DNA of 64,000 bases from the NCBI GenBank assembly GCA_000403495.2, contig KE159799.1, positions 1,320,255 to 1,384,254 on the forward strand, read 5' to 3'. The DNA comes from Lachnospiraceae bacterium 10-1 (lineage in GTDB: Bacteria; Bacillota; Clostridia; Lachnospirales; Lachnospiraceae). A program made the position numbers and the translations under genes. Under the pieces are notes generated by a model. That model saw nothing but the letters and a program-made list of their open reading frames with translations. It searched no databases and was not told the origin of the DNA. Below, in pieces: positions 10,137-19,450 of this stretch. The stretch's first letter is position 1. Each line of letters begins with the position of its first letter.

Positions 10137-11009
10137 TCAAACTTCTTCCCCGCTTGTTCCCTCTCTATCCAGCAGCAGATCCATATGCTGCAGCATTTCC
10201 AGTGAAGATTTCGCATGTTCATGATAGCATCCCGACAGGAGAAGGGAAAAAACTATATCGATCACATAATTTACCGCGGAGAAGGACGTGATCACGTCCA
10301 GACTTACCAGCGAATCCCGATTCGGGATCTCCACGATCTCATGGCACTGTCTCCTAATCACTTCATTGTGAGGCCCCACGATCCCCACCACAAAATTATT
10401 CGTGGCTTTGCGCAGATATTTTGCTGCCCGGATCATTGTCCGGTTTGCCCCGGTAAAACTGATTAAAAACGCAATTGTCCTCTTGTTCTTCCGCGCCGCC
10501 AGATAGTGCCCGTTGACGCTCTCATAGGCGGAGCATTCCACACCCAGTGTGGCAAACTTGAATGCCGCGGACTGTGCCAGAATATAGCTGACTCCGGCGC
10601 CGTAAATATCAATGCACTCCACCCGCCGCAGCATATTATGTATCCGGTTCATGCTGTTTTTATCCAGTGAGAGCCTGGTATTGGTCACAGCCTTATCATA
10701 GATGCCCGGCAGCGTATTGATAATATCCGTATAGGTGCTTTTATCATGGATCGGCTCGCCCGCAAGCATCCGGGCGAGCCTGTTTTTCTGGTTAATTTCC
10801 TCCACCAGCTTCAGCCGGAATTCCTGATAGCCCGAAAGCCCCAGCTTTTTACAAAGGCGCACCACTGTTGCCTTGCTCGTAAAGGAAGCCTCCGCCAGTT
10901 CCGCAGAAGACATTCCGGGCGCTTTGTCCGGATGATCCAGTATATATCGCGCCACATCTTTTTCATGATTGGTAAAATTGACTCCCTGTTCCAGTTTTTC
11001 CAACAGCAT
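10137..11009 (-). CDS. MurR/RpiR-family transcriptional regulator
   Basis: The N-terminal RpiR helix-turn-helix (residues 1-75, including SSAELAEASFTSKATVVRLCKKLGLSG) binds DNA. The C-terminal SIS sugar-isomerase-like domain (about 115-260, with IDIYGAGVSYILAQ and FLISFTGANRTMI) binds a phosphosugar. I chose ATG 11009 (MLLEKLEQG) because AAGGAG lies six bases upstream. It precedes the PTS gene in the same direction and probably senses the phosphosugar that the transporter made. Its target sugar cannot be read from the sequence, since the partner hydrolase is missing from the locus. Confidence 0.88.
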   Translation of the reverse strand: MLLEKLEQGVNFTNHEKDVARYILDHPDKAPGMSSAELAEASFTSKATVVRLCKKLGLSGYQEFRLKLVEEINQKNRLARMLAGEPIHDKSTYTDIINTLPGIYDKAVTNTRLSLDKNSMNRIHNMLRRVECIDIYGAGVSYILAQSAAFKFATLGVECSAYESVNGHYLAARKNKRTIAFLISFTGANRTMIRAAKYLRKATNNFVVGIVGPHNEVIRRQCHEIVEIPNRDSLVSLDVITSFSAVNYVIDIVFSLLLSGCYHEHAKSSLEMLQHMDLLLDREGTSGEEV

Positions 11010-11101
11010 AAACATCTCCTTGTGATAAAGGTTATTCACTCGTAAAAATACTCAAGACTCTACACAGGCACATATTCTTTTAAAGTGGTGGAAAAGTTTT
11101 G

Positions 11102-11824
11102 TTAAAACCTGTAATACGGTCTTCCGCCACAGCACAGGCCGCCACCGCCGCAGCACAAGTTACATAAAAGATTTGCAATGCATAATTTCAAACAAAATCC
11201 GCTGCCTCCCGTATAGGGCTGTCCATAAGTATATTGTCTCTGCCTGTACCAGGTACCACCATTTTCAAACTGATATACCAAATTACTGTAATCCTGATTT
11301 CCCGGCTCTAAAGCTGCTGCTCTTCTGGCATGCTCCAGTGCGGATGCCTGATTTCCAAGACCTGCATGTGCCAGTGCACTGTAATAGTACCATCTGGCAT
11401 TCCGGCCGCTTTCCTCCATACCGTCAAGTACGGTTCTTGCTTCCTTATAATATCCATTTCTCACATAATTGCCTGCCGCACGTAAATGTCCGTCTTCTTC
11501 ATAACCGGTTCGCGAACCACCAAAAGCGCCGCCAAAACTGCCAAAATCTCCGAAACTGCCAAATCCACCGTTTCCAAAACCTCCATAGCTGCCGCCGGAT
11601 GCACCATGTCTGCCATCCTGATACCTGTAGCCTTCCGTCCGCTCTTTCATAATCTGCTGATAAGCCTGTTGTATTTCCTTAAATCTTTCCTCCGCCTCTT
11701 CCTTATGTGGATTATTGATATTAGCATCAGGGTGATACTTCCGGCTGAGAGACTTATATGCTTTTTTTATTTCTTCCTCTCCGGCATTTCTTGAGATGCC
11801 TAAAACTTCATATGGATCACGCAT
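11102..11824 (-). CDS. J-domain (DnaJ-like) co-chaperone with Gly-rich, TPR-like and Cys-rich segments
   Basis: The first 65 residues are a J-domain with the HPD tripeptide ([10 protein letters not shown]), which stimulates DnaK ATPase. A Gly/Phe-rich linker follows (about 75-105), then a TPR-like helical region ([37 protein letters not shown]). A C-terminal cysteine/glycine patch ([24 protein letters not shown]) may be lipid- or metal-associated. It is not canonical DnaJ because the zinc-finger repeats are absent. Its start overlaps the end of the DUF5685 gene by eight bases, so the two are translationally coupled. Confidence 0.88.
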   Translation of the reverse strand: MRDPYEVLGISRNAGEEEIKKAYKSLSRKYHPDANINNPHKEEAEERFKEIQQAYQQIMKERTEGYRYQDGRHGASGGSYGGFGNGGFGSFGDFGSFGGAFGGSRTGYEEDGHLRAAGNYVRNGYYKEARTVLDGMEESGRNARWYYYSALAHAGLGNQASALEHARRAAALEPGNQDYSNLVYQFENGGTWYRQRQYTYGQPYTGGSGFCLKLCIANLLCNLCCGGGGLCCGGRPYYRF

Positions 11825-12674
11825 TTTCCGCTCCCTTCTCCTTTGCCTGCTTCTTCTCCCGCTCCTGACTTACCATATCAAACCGGTACCAAATACCTGA
11901 ATAAAGAATATTCCTTAAAATTTCCACATTTTCTATCACAGGAAGTTTTTCGAACTCTTTACAGCATTCCGCCATGATCATTGTTAAAATGGTTTTTATT
12001 TCTTCTTCAAATTCAGGATCTTCATAGCGCTTTTTAAGGGGATTGAATCTGCCCTTTTTTATATCTTCCACAATGTCTTCATAAGCATCCAAAATATAAA
12101 TAAACTTCCCTAAATTATTTCCTATGCTTCTTAAGCTGCCGCTCCACTCATCATTTTTAGGCGCCATCATCTCAGCCATAATTTCACCAAAAAGCCCTGC
12201 CATACGGTCGATATCCTGGTTTTGGCGTTTTTCCTCCTGTGCCAGTTCTCTCATAAGGCTGCTGATTTTTCTGGTCTTTTCCCCATAATGTGCACATATA
12301 TTGCGGTACGCTTTTTTGACCATTTTCATATAAGCCAGTCTGGTCAGTTTATTTTCATCTTCCCAGTCATCTTTACATTTATAATAGGTAAAGAGCAGAT
12401 TCATATCTGCCCCATAATAAGAAAATTCATTTTTTCTAAGAGTATGTTTCTCAAAAGGATGTGCAATGCACTTTGCCTCTGAAATTTCTGTTTCCGGCTC
12501 ATATAAACTGCCAAGCAGCATAACCAAAAAAGTAATATCATAAGATAAACTGATTTGTCCCAGCTTTCCGTATCTTTCCTTTAGCGCCTGACAAAGCCCG
12601 CAATAGTAGGAATGATAAATATCAAATTCCCTGAATTTCATATCGCCCTTATTGATAATGATATATCCAAACAT
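11817..12674 (-). CDS. DUF5685 family protein
   Basis: The 285 residues begin [20 protein letters not shown] followed by the [16 protein letters not shown] segment (a CxxC pair) typical of DUF5685, a largely helical family of unknown function in Clostridia. Later conserved features are [29 protein letters not shown], reminiscent of an all-helical bundle with DxxED acidic residues. It is encoded just upstream of, and overlapping, the J-domain gene, as is usual for this family. This suggests a joint role in folding or assembly, which is inference. Confidence 0.8.
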   Translation of the reverse strand: MFGYIIINKGDMKFREFDIYHSYYCGLCQALKERYGKLGQISLSYDITFLVMLLGSLYEPETEISEAKCIAHPFEKHTLRKNEFSYYGADMNLLFTYYKCKDDWEDENKLTRLAYMKMVKKAYRNICAHYGEKTRKISSLMRELAQEEKRQNQDIDRMAGLFGEIMAEMMAPKNDEWSGSLRSIGNNLGKFIYILDAYEDIVEDIKKGRFNPLKKRYEDPEFEEEIKTILTMIMAECCKEFEKLPVIENVEILRNILYSGIWYRFDMVSQEREKKQAKEKGAENA

Positions 12675-12701
12675 AATTGTCTCCCAGCCGGTGATAAACT
12701 C

Positions 12702-13094
12702 TCAGCTTTTTTTGATAAAGGTCTGACCACATTTCGGACATCTGATTTCGATCTTTCCTTTTCCCCTTGGAATCCTTATTTTTTGTGTACAGGACGGGCA
12801 TTTATAAATATGGTGGGTTTTTCTTTGTTTCATATTTTTTGTAAACGAAGCCACCTTTTGTTTTAACTTATATTCATACCGCAGGTATACTGAATTTTCG
12901 GCACTGCGCTTATACCTGTTTTTCGAAAACATTCTGAAATAAGCATACGCTAAAAGCGCAATTCCCAAAATGTAAAATACCCTTGCTCCAAATAAGGACA
13001 GTACAAAGCAAAGAACCACCAGAATCATCAAAAAGCGGTTTAACTGATCGCTTCCATATCTTCCCTGCATAAAACGGTACAACTTCTCTTTCAT
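12702..13094 (-). CDS. Membrane protein with C-terminal zinc ribbon
   Basis: ATG 13094 (MKEKLYRFMQGRYG) gives a 130-residue protein. Two adjacent membrane segments lie at about residues 19-55 (FLMILVVLCFVLSLFGARVF), then a basic linker, then a zinc ribbon (YKCPSCTQKIRIPRGKGK and RCPKCGQTF). The CxxC pairs are 22 residues apart. Membrane-anchored zinc ribbons of this sort are common next to DUF5685/J-protein genes; the function is unknown. It ends 28 bases before the DUF5685 start, so it probably heads that operon. Confidence 0.75.
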   Translation of the reverse strand: MKEKLYRFMQGRYGSDQLNRFLMILVVLCFVLSLFGARVFYILGIALLAYAYFRMFSKNRYKRSAENSVYLRYEYKLKQKVASFTKNMKQRKTHHIYKCPSCTQKIRIPRGKGKIEIRCPKCGQTFIKKS

Positions 13095-13230
13095 CACAGT
13101 CACGCCTTTCATTTTCCATAAAAATACCCATCCTCAGGGTATTTTTGTCTCTGCTGCTATCCTACTTCTTTTTTTACAATAAATCAATTAACGCAATATA
13201 AAGCAATCTAAACAATTTCTAAACAACAAA

Positions 13231-13255
13231 GGGCAGGTGAAAACTCCACCTGCCC
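13231..13255 (-). terminator. Terminator of the 37-aa membrane protein gene
   Basis: GGGCAGGTG (13231-13239) and CACCTGCCC (13247-13255) form a 9-bp stem. The minus strand then reads TTTGTTGTTT, making an intrinsic terminator just past the small gene. Confidence 0.75.
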
Positions 13256-13269
13256 TGATAGATACTTTA

Positions 13270-13383
13270 TCAGTCTTCAATATCCTGATCCGCTGCCACC
13301 GCTGATACTACGGAAGAAACTACCGATACCACCACTGCAATAATGATAATCAATAATCCGCCGCCTAACAACATAAATTCCAT
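13270..13383 (-). CDS. Small membrane protein, 37 aa
   Basis: AAAGGAGAGATTGAA immediately precedes ATG 13383. The 37-codon frame encodes MEFMLLGGGLLIIIIAVVVS, then a hydrophobic stretch and an acidic end (ADQDIED). One membrane helix spans nearly the whole protein. A dedicated ribosome site, a strong terminator 15 bases after the stop and its position as a monocistron support a real gene. Single-pass peptides of this size are often regulators of membrane complexes or type I toxins; nothing in the sequence decides this. Confidence 0.7.
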   Translation of the reverse strand: MEFMLLGGGLLIIIIAVVVSVVSSVVSAVAADQDIED

Positions 13384-13488
13384 TTCAATCTCTCCTTTTA
13401 AAGTACCTTGTCCATTTCAATGTAATTATTGTACTAAATATACTGTAGTTTTTCAACCACAAAATTCATGCAAACAATGCTTTGACAA

Positions 13489-14634
13489 TTAAAGTACCTG
13501 GCCTTTTAATACCACTTTATACAGACTTAAATCCGATTTGCGCAGCAATACAAGATTTGCAATTTTTCCCGCTGTGATGCTTCCATATTGGTCATAAATC
13601 CCCACGCTCTTTGCAGGATTGACTGCAGCGCACTTCACTGCTTTTTCCAAAGGAATCTTCATATCCAAAACCGCTCTGCGCATACAATCCATCAAATTGG
13701 TTGCACTTCCTGCAATGGTTCCGTCTTTTAAAGTTGCAAGGGTGCCTGTAACTTTTACTGCCTGCCCGCCTAAACTGTAATCTCCATCTTCCAGTCCGGT
13801 TGCCATCATACTGTCGCTGATAAAAATGATTTTATCCTCTCCAAGCATTTTAAAAGTTGTCCGAACTGCTGCCGGATGAATATGCACGCCATCACAAATA
13901 AGCTCTGCTTCGGCACCGCTGTCTGCTGCTGCTCCCACTACGCCGGGCGCCCGATGACTATATGGCGGCATGGCGTTGTACAAGTGCGTCACATGACTTG
14001 CCCCTTCTCCAAATGCTTTCATTGCAGTATCATAATCTGCCGTCGTATGTGCCAACGATAAAACAGTTCTTTTTTTATTTTCACGGATAAATTCCATTGC
14101 CCCTTCCGTTTCAGGTGCAATAGCTGCCAGCTTAATCAGTTCACCACACTTTTCCTGCATTTCATCAAACAATTTCTGATCCGGTTTACTGATGTAAGCA
14201 GGATTCTGTGCTCCCATTTTATCTCTTGAAATAAAAGGCCCTTCCATATTAATGCCGCAGAAAATTGCCTTTCTTTCCTTTTCTCCTGCGTCCTGCGCTT
14301 TCTTATACTCAGCAGCAGTCTCACAAATCTTAAAAAGCTGTTCACTGCCCAGCGTCATTGTTGCCGGCACAATGGTTGTAACGCCTACGGAAGCTTCATA
14401 GCCTGCCATCGTATCAATTGCTTCTATGGTTCCATCGCAAAAATCACTTCCCATGCATCCATGAAAATGAATATCTGTAAGCCCCGGAATCGCATAGCAT
14501 CCATCACCATCTATAATGACTTCTTTTCCTGCTCCCTTTCCATTTTCATCGCAGAATTTATCCCCTGCAATGTAAATGTCTTTTTCTTCAAAACAACCAT
14601 CTTCCGTATAAACACTTGCGTTTTTAATGATCAT
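13489..14634 (-). CDS. nagA: N-acetylglucosamine-6-phosphate deacetylase
   Basis: It hydrolyses GlcNAc-6-phosphate to glucosamine-6-phosphate and acetate in amino-sugar catabolism and cell-wall recycling. It is an amidohydrolase-fold protein of 381 residues with the N-terminal GLTDIHFHGCMG metal site, NMEGPFIS in the middle, SLAHTTAD and HLYNAMPPYSHRAPG, and the catalytic aspartate in IIFISDSM. The C-terminal NPAKSVGIYDQYGSITAGK is typical. It stands alone in this window without nagB, so it is probably controlled separately. Confidence 0.95.
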   Translation of the reverse strand: MIIKNASVYTEDGCFEEKDIYIAGDKFCDENGKGAGKEVIIDGDGCYAIPGLTDIHFHGCMGSDFCDGTIEAIDTMAGYEASVGVTTIVPATMTLGSEQLFKICETAAEYKKAQDAGEKERKAIFCGINMEGPFISRDKMGAQNPAYISKPDQKLFDEMQEKCGELIKLAAIAPETEGAMEFIRENKKRTVLSLAHTTADYDTAMKAFGEGASHVTHLYNAMPPYSHRAPGVVGAAADSGAEAELICDGVHIHPAAVRTTFKMLGEDKIIFISDSMMATGLEDGDYSLGGQAVKVTGTLATLKDGTIAGSATNLMDCMRRAVLDMKIPLEKAVKCAAVNPAKSVGIYDQYGSITAGKIANLVLLRKSDLSLYKVVLKGQVL

Positions 14635-14846
14635 TTCTTCACCCTGCCCTTCTTAATAGTTATTTGTTCCCAATTTACCAATATTTTAGCACCTTTAAAT
14701 TCTTTTGTATATTATAAGTTGTTGCTTTCTTTTTGCAGATTTTGGTCTATATCTTTTGTCAGATCATTTTCAGGAAAAGCTTTAGAAAATTTCAAAATCA
14801 GACGATATAATTAATGTAACAAGTAAAGTGGAATCCAAGGAGGGAT

Positions 14847-15107
14847 ATCAAAGCATACGGAGATGAAAAGCTTTATAAAGTTCAAGCGGTTACGGTGATA
14901 CCGCCTCTTAAGAAGACCTCTTCAAGAGAAAAACGTCATCAGTTCAAGCGGAACACTTCCGATACCTTTCCATCAAAGTCATTTACAAAAGTATTGGAAG
15001 ATGCATGTGAAAAGGAAATGCAGCGGGATGTCCGTATTTGTATAAAGGGCTACAGCAAAAATGCACTTCCTATTAATCAACTAATCAGTCTGCGGGAATA
15101 CCGCTAA
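14847..15107 (+). CDS. Small basic protein, start codon unusual (ATC or downstream GTG)
   Basis: AAGGAGGGAT leads directly into ATC AAA GCA TAC GGA. The protein-like frame KAYGDEKLYKVQAVTVIPPL runs to a stop at 15107, giving about 86 residues in all. The only canonical start in frame is GTG 14895, which lacks a ribosome site and would remove 16 plausible residues. The product is basic and soluble and unknown to me. Either ATC is used as a start after mutation of ATG, or the gene is inactivated at its start. A strong terminator follows. Confidence 0.5.
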   Translation: MKAYGDEKLYKVQAVTVIPPLKKTSSREKRHQFKRNTSDTFPSKSFTKVLEDACEKEMQRDVRICIKGYSKNALPINQLISLREYR

Positions 15108-15118
15108 TGTGTTTGATC

Positions 15119-15148
15119 TTATAGGAAACGACAAAGCGTTTCCTATAA
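15119..15148 (+). terminator. Hairpin after the small basic protein gene
   Basis: TTATAGGAAACG (15119-15130) pairs perfectly with CGTTTCCTATAA (15137-15148). A second inverted pair, CGATTTTTGC and GCAAAAATCG, spans about 15168-15214, so the region between the convergent genes is strongly structured. Confidence 0.6.
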
Positions 15149-15229
15149 CCCCTTCGGGGATGCGCCCGATTTTTGCAGGACAGAATTTACCTTTTTCCTA
15201 TGGCAAAAATCGGCGCAGCGTCAAACAAT

Positions 15230-15943
15230 TTATTCTATTTCCATTTCAGTAACAGTGCCTGAAACAGCATCTATCGTAAGGCTGTATTCCTTTCTACCCA
15301 AGTAAAATTCCACTTCGTATTCAGCAATACCATCATCATATTCCAATTCAAGTTTTGTATAGTTTATCTCGTCTTCACCGATTTCCACATAACTTAGCGC
15401 TATATTCTTAGCCTCTTCCAATGTAATCAGATCTGCCCTCTGTCCGTTTTCGTTAACCTGTTCTATGGTTTCTTTTGACATTTCCAAAATGGAAAAATCA
15501 TCTGCTTTGACCTGGTATTCGTATTTCATGGCAGAAGTGACAAATTCAATTTCATACACTTTTTTTCCATCATCATAATCTAATTCCGCTTTTATAAAAG
15601 TTACCTGAGAAGTTTCCAGTTCTGCATTTTCAAGAGCAGCAGTTTTTGCCTGTTCCAAACCGGAATCTGTCTGCCTCTCACCCTCCTGACCGTAAGATGT
15701 ATCCGGCTGGGCGGCATTACTTTGTTTCTGATCTGCTGCCTGCTGGCCGCTGTTATCCGGGTTCTCCCCTGCTTCCTGCCGGCTTAAATCACCCTGAGCT
15801 ATTTCTGCTGTCTGCTGATCGGAAGCTTCGCTTCCGGAAATATTTTCCGGTTGGGAAGCAGGCTTTTGTACACATCCTGTAAACAGCGTCCCAATTAATA
15901 ATGCTAATCCACAAACTGTAATAAATTTCACTTTAGTTTTCAT
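15230..15943 (-). CDS. Secreted lipoprotein with two PepSY domains
   Basis: ATG 15943 follows GGAGGG. A signal sequence ends in a lipobox (LFTGC at about residue 24), so the protein should be lipid-anchored outside the membrane. A low-complexity Gln/Glu/Ser linker (25-95) follows. Two PepSY repeats come next (about 98-160 and 170-237), each with a YDDGxxxYEVEF-like core and a helix beginning with EEAKNIAL or EQAKTAAL. PepSY domains are thought to inhibit peptidases or bind wall components. Its start overlaps the end of the diguanylate cyclase gene by 11 bases. Confidence 0.85.
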   Translation of the reverse strand: MKTKVKFITVCGLALLIGTLFTGCVQKPASQPENISGSEASDQQTAEIAQGDLSRQEAGENPDNSGQQAADQKQSNAAQPDTSYGQEGERQTDSGLEQAKTAALENAELETSQVTFIKAELDYDDGKKVYEIEFVTSAMKYEYQVKADDFSILEMSKETIEQVNENGQRADLITLEEAKNIALSYVEIGEDEINYTKLELEYDDGIAEYEVEFYLGRKEYSLTIDAVSGTVTEMEIE

Positions 15944-17288
15944 AATTTCCCTCCATTTTGGCATATAATGCCCTTTTTTCTTCATACATTCGTTGATCCG
16001 CCTGTTTGATCAGGTAATCCATATCCTCTTTGCTGTCAGGCCTCCATACACATCCAAGGGCCATTGCAGCATCTGATATTTTCATATCCTTTCTTAACTT
16101 TTCTGTTCTTTGAATCAGCTCCTCTTCCCTGATTCCCGAACACAGAGCAAGAAATTCATCTCCACCTACACGAAACAATGCATAATCATCAAAGCTTCTT
16201 TTTAAGCACCCACAGGCACGGAGCAGCAACTGATCTCCTGCCTTATGTCCCCTGGTATCATTTGTTCTTTTTAATCCCATAACATCACAGTACACAATTC
16301 CAATGCTTTTTTCAAAATTCATCGCTGTAATATAATCGTGCATTGCATGTCGGTTTCCAATTCCTGTCAGTTGATCCTGAAAGCACATCTCCTCAAGGCG
16401 CCTGACCAGATTTCTTCTACGAAGCAGCGAAATAAAAAAGTGTCCCCATATTTCAAACATCGTGGTAATATGATACAAAAATTTTTCCGGCGGATTATCC
16501 ACACCATAAAAACCAATAATTTCCTTTTCATCCATTAAAGGACTTACTATCAGCGACCGTATCTTCTGAGGTTCTAAATATTCATAAATATCAGGCTCTT
16601 TTTCACGAATGTTTTCCAAATTTTTAATAATAACACTTTTTCCCTTCTGAAACCTTTGATACCATAAACTTACCACGCTAAATGGAACATTCTGAAGGTT
16701 TTCCTTTTGTGGAACCACGCCGTCAGCACACCATTCATATGTATTTTTAAAGGCCCCGCCCTCTATTTCTTCAAAAATATAAACTCTTTCACTGTTTAAT
16801 GATTGGCCAAGATACTCCAGCAGAATATTAATTGACATCTCCGGTGTCGGTGCTGAAAGAGAAATCCGAAGTCCTTCGTTAATCATAGCTTCATTGTCCT
16901 CCCCCACTTCTTCCTGCCAGCCCGCCGGCCCCATATCCACAGCAAGGGTAAATTTGTATCTTCTGCCATTTTCTTCGATCATTGTTTCTTTCACAGAAAG
17001 TTTTCTTTTTACCACCGGATTATAACATACATCTTCTAAAAAATAGCCCTGTTTCAATTTTTTATTACTGCAGGCCGCACAAGGGGACGCACTGCCTGCA
17101 AGAAGCTCATAGCACCTTTTTTCCTGACAGGCCGCATCATTTATTTTGTATACTTCACATGCCCTGCGGTTCATGTATACCACCTGATGACTGTCCATAT
17201 CCACAACACATACTATTTCATCTAATTCGTTATAAAATTCCCATCTTCTCATAGCTGTAATATATTCCTTATCATAATATTTATGCAT
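15933..17288 (-). CDS. Diguanylate cyclase with PAS-like and GAF-like sensor regions
   Basis: The C-terminal 160 residues form a GGDEF domain that makes cyclic di-GMP. The substrate helix DQLTGIGNR and the active-site loop RVGGDEF are intact. The N-terminus looks PAS-like (DEIVCVVDMDSHQVVYMN), with a cysteine cluster (ACQEKRCYELL...CAACS) of the kind seen in Lachnospiraceae sensors. A GAF-like stretch (about 140-290) precedes the cyclase. No transmembrane helix is evident, so the protein is likely cytosolic. The gene overlaps the PepSY lipoprotein gene and shares its transcript. Confidence 0.88.
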   Translation of the reverse strand: MHKYYDKEYITAMRRWEFYNELDEIVCVVDMDSHQVVYMNRRACEVYKINDAACQEKRCYELLAGSASPCAACSNKKLKQGYFLEDVCYNPVVKRKLSVKETMIEENGRRYKFTLAVDMGPAGWQEEVGEDNEAMINEGLRISLSAPTPEMSINILLEYLGQSLNSERVYIFEEIEGGAFKNTYEWCADGVVPQKENLQNVPFSVVSLWYQRFQKGKSVIIKNLENIREKEPDIYEYLEPQKIRSLIVSPLMDEKEIIGFYGVDNPPEKFLYHITTMFEIWGHFFISLLRRRNLVRRLEEMCFQDQLTGIGNRHAMHDYITAMNFEKSIGIVYCDVMGLKRTNDTRGHKAGDQLLLRACGCLKRSFDDYALFRVGGDEFLALCSGIREEELIQRTEKLRKDMKISDAAMALGCVWRPDSKEDMDYLIKQADQRMYEEKRALYAKMEGNYEN

Positions 17289-17532
17289 TGGCTATAGTAT
17301 CATCTTTTATTTTATTCCTTCTACCTTATGGGATATTTTACATTTCTTATGGGATATTTATCACATAGTTTTCCAAAAAAAGATATGCAAAATATCTTTT
17401 TTAAATTCGGGTTTATATACTTGATTATAAAATATTTGCCTGCTGTCCGCAATGCAAATTAACAGACTAATTTTTAAAAGAGAGAAATATTTCTTTATTT
17501 TCCAGCTTTACCCAAAAAGAAACGTCTAAAAA

Positions 17533-17561
17533 TTGACATTATTTCTACTATCTAGTATTAT
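17533..17561 (+). promoter_or_regulatory. Sigma-A type promoter for the DUF5684 gene
   Basis: TTGACA (17533-17538), a 17-base spacer and TATTAT (17556-17561) lie 43 bases before the start codon at 17604. Confidence 0.75.
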
Positions 17562-17603
17562 GATATAAGTGTAAAAGCAAAATTTATGAAGGGAGATAGT
17601 GCA

Positions 17604-17987
17604 ATGGATTACAATTATGATGCCGTATACGCTGCGGTAGGCACCGGCATTCTTACCGTGTATACAATTATTGTTCTTGCAATTACTGTTTTAACAATAA
17701 TAGCATGTTGGAAAGTGTTTACCAAAGCTGGCAAACCCGGGTGGGCATGCATTGTACCTTTTTACTCACAATACTGCCTGTTCGATATTGCCTGGGGTAA
17801 TGGCTGGTTATTCTTACTTAGCTTTGTTCCCTGTGTAAACTTCGTGATCATGATCATGTTGTATTTAAAGCTTGCCAAAGCATTCGGCAAAGGAACCGGA
17901 TTCGGATTGGGTTTGGTATTCTTAAATGCCATCTTTATGCTTATTCTTGGATTTGGCGATGCTCAGTACATAGGTCCACAGGAGTAA
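17604..17987 (+). CDS. DUF5684 family membrane protein
   Basis: ATG 17604 follows GAAGGGAG. The protein of 127 residues has a first membrane helix (about 16-36, VYTIIVLAITVLTIIACWKVF), then KAGKPGWACIVPFYSQYCLFDIAWG, the hallmark loop of DUF5684, and two more helices. Function is unknown; homologues occur near secretion and signal peptidase genes. It is a monocistron with its own strong promoter and terminator. Confidence 0.8.
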   Translation: MDYNYDAVYAAVGTGILTVYTIIVLAITVLTIIACWKVFTKAGKPGWACIVPFYSQYCLFDIAWGNGWLFLLSFVPCVNFVIMIMLYLKLAKAFGKGTGFGLGLVFLNAIFMLILGFGDAQYIGPQE

Positions 17988-17994
17988 AAATGTT

Positions 17995-18033
17995 AAATAA
18001 TAGGCAGTCTGCGATGCAGGCTGCCTATTATTT
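17995..18033. terminator. Bidirectional terminator
   Basis: AAATAATAGGCAG (17995-18007) pairs with CTGCCTATTATTT (18021-18033), flanked by A and T runs. It lies between the convergent DUF5684 and anti-sigma-like genes. Confidence 0.85.
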
Positions 18034-18039
18034 AAAAAA

Positions 18040-18873
18040 TTATTGTCCTGTCTCATTTAAAAGAGGGGAAATGTTTTCTACTACAAACGGATATTCTCCA
18101 TCCTCATCACAGACAATATCAATTTTACATTCCTTTCCCACAATCATATCAGACATATAAGCTGCATAAATATAAATTTCTATTTGTTCGTCAGCAGCAA
18201 ATGTACCGGAAGGATCATAAATAACAATTGCTCTGTACAATTCCCCTTCCATACTGTTTTCCTCCTTGTCAGCTTCTACTGCATCAACATTTTTTTCTCC
18301 TGTCACCTGAACAGTTATATTTTCTAAAATCAGGGTTCCCCTTTGATCCTGCGCACCAGATGCTGCCTCTTCTTTTCTAAATACGCTTTCTTTTTCCTCT
18401 GTATTAGTCCCCTCATTCAGGTCTTCCACGCCTGCTTCTTCATAAGCAGCTTCCGGTGCTGCATTATCATTACAAATCTCCTTTGTATCCTCTACAGTTT
18501 CTTCCATACTGTCAGCGCCGCCCTCTGCTATTTCATAAAGCTGCCCTGTGGTATCATATACTGCCCCGGCTGATTCTTCTTGCACAGCACATTCTTCTGT
18601 TTGCTGGGCGGCTTCCGCCGGCGCCGCTGATTCAAAAGAAGCAGATTTATTCATCCGTCTGGTAAACATAAATGCTGGTATTACAATAGCTGCACACAAA
18701 ACTGCTGCCGCAAGTCCTGCATATTTTTTCCACAAAATCACTGGTTTTACTTTACTTATTTGTTCTTTTTCAGGTGCGGTCTTTTCACATAGTCCCGCCT
18801 CGATCCGATCCCATAAGTCAGGAATCTCTTCATTTGCAAGCGCTATATATTCTTTTTCAAAATCCCTGCTCAT
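18040..18873 (-). CDS. Putative anti-sigma factor (single-pass membrane protein)
   Basis: The first 45 residues are cytosolic (MSRDFEKEYIALANEEIPDL..), a common opening for anti-sigma-like partners of ECF factors. A membrane helix follows (about 48-70, YAGLAAAVLCAAIVIPAFMF), then a long acidic extracellular linker (Glu/Ala/Thr rich). A beta-rich end domain of about 80 residues (TLILENITVQVTG...IDIVCDEDGEYPFVVENISP) completes it. It overlaps the sigma factor gene by 17 bases, which is the main reason for the functional call. Confidence 0.7.
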   Translation of the reverse strand: MSRDFEKEYIALANEEIPDLWDRIEAGLCEKTAPEKEQISKVKPVILWKKYAGLAAAVLCAAIVIPAFMFTRRMNKSASFESAAPAEAAQQTEECAVQEESAGAVYDTTGQLYEIAEGGADSMEETVEDTKEICNDNAAPEAAYEEAGVEDLNEGTNTEEKESVFRKEEAASGAQDQRGTLILENITVQVTGEKNVDAVEADKEENSMEGELYRAIVIYDPSGTFAADEQIEIYIYAAYMSDMIVGKECKIDIVCDEDGEYPFVVENISPLLNETGQ

Positions 18874-19450
18874 AACCGCACCTCCTTAACTTTTTAATTG
18901 CATTTTGATACTTCCAGGTAACTGTGCCCATAGGAATCTCCATAGCCGCCGCTATCTCTTTAAAGGTCATCTCACCTAAAACTTTTAAGCTGATGATCTG
19001 TCGTTCCGAAGGTTTTAACAGCTCAAGTGCCTGGCTGATGGTCATACTGCCAATCACCTGCTCTTCCACCTGGTTTGTTTTGTCTTCCGCCAGCTTTATT
19101 ATGCTCCCCTTATTATCTTCCTCCCCTTCTTGTCCCAAATCCTGTAAAAGGGCAGAAAGCTCTTCTTTTTTATGCTTTCGTAAAAAATCAACCGCCATGT
19201 TTCTGGCAATAACAGCCAGATAGCCTTTATGTCCATTTCCAGGCTTAAACTGTTCTGCCTTGTCCCACAAACGGATAAAAAACTCACTGGTTACATCCTC
19301 TGCATTTTCCTTATTCTGCAGCACCTCATAAATAATCCGGTAAATATATCCTGCGTAATTTAAATAAATTTCCTTTAATCCGGTCTTATCTCCCTGTACC
19401 ATCCGTGCCACAGCATTTTCAAATTGCTGCTCGTTCACTTGCCCCTCCAT
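18857..19450 (-). CDS. ECF-type RNA polymerase sigma factor
   Basis: The protein has about 195 residues with sigma region 2 (IYEVLQNKENAEDVTSEFFIRLWDKAEQF), a linker, and region 4 (LLKPSERQIISLKVLGEMTFKEIAAAMEIPMGTVTWKYQNAIKKLRR), which contacts the -35 element. The start could be ATG 19450 or GTG 19438, the latter with GGAGGGG upstream. The overlapping downstream gene probably encodes its membrane-bound anti-sigma factor, giving a signal-responsive pair. Its regulon is not evident here. Confidence 0.88.
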   Translation of the reverse strand: MEGQVNEQQFENAVARMVQGDKTGLKEIYLNYAGYIYRIIYEVLQNKENAEDVTSEFFIRLWDKAEQFKPGNGHKGYLAVIARNMAVDFLRKHKKEELSALLQDLGQEGEEDNKGSIIKLAEDKTNQVEEQVIGSMTISQALELLKPSERQIISLKVLGEMTFKEIAAAMEIPMGTVTWKYQNAIKKLRRCGYEQGF

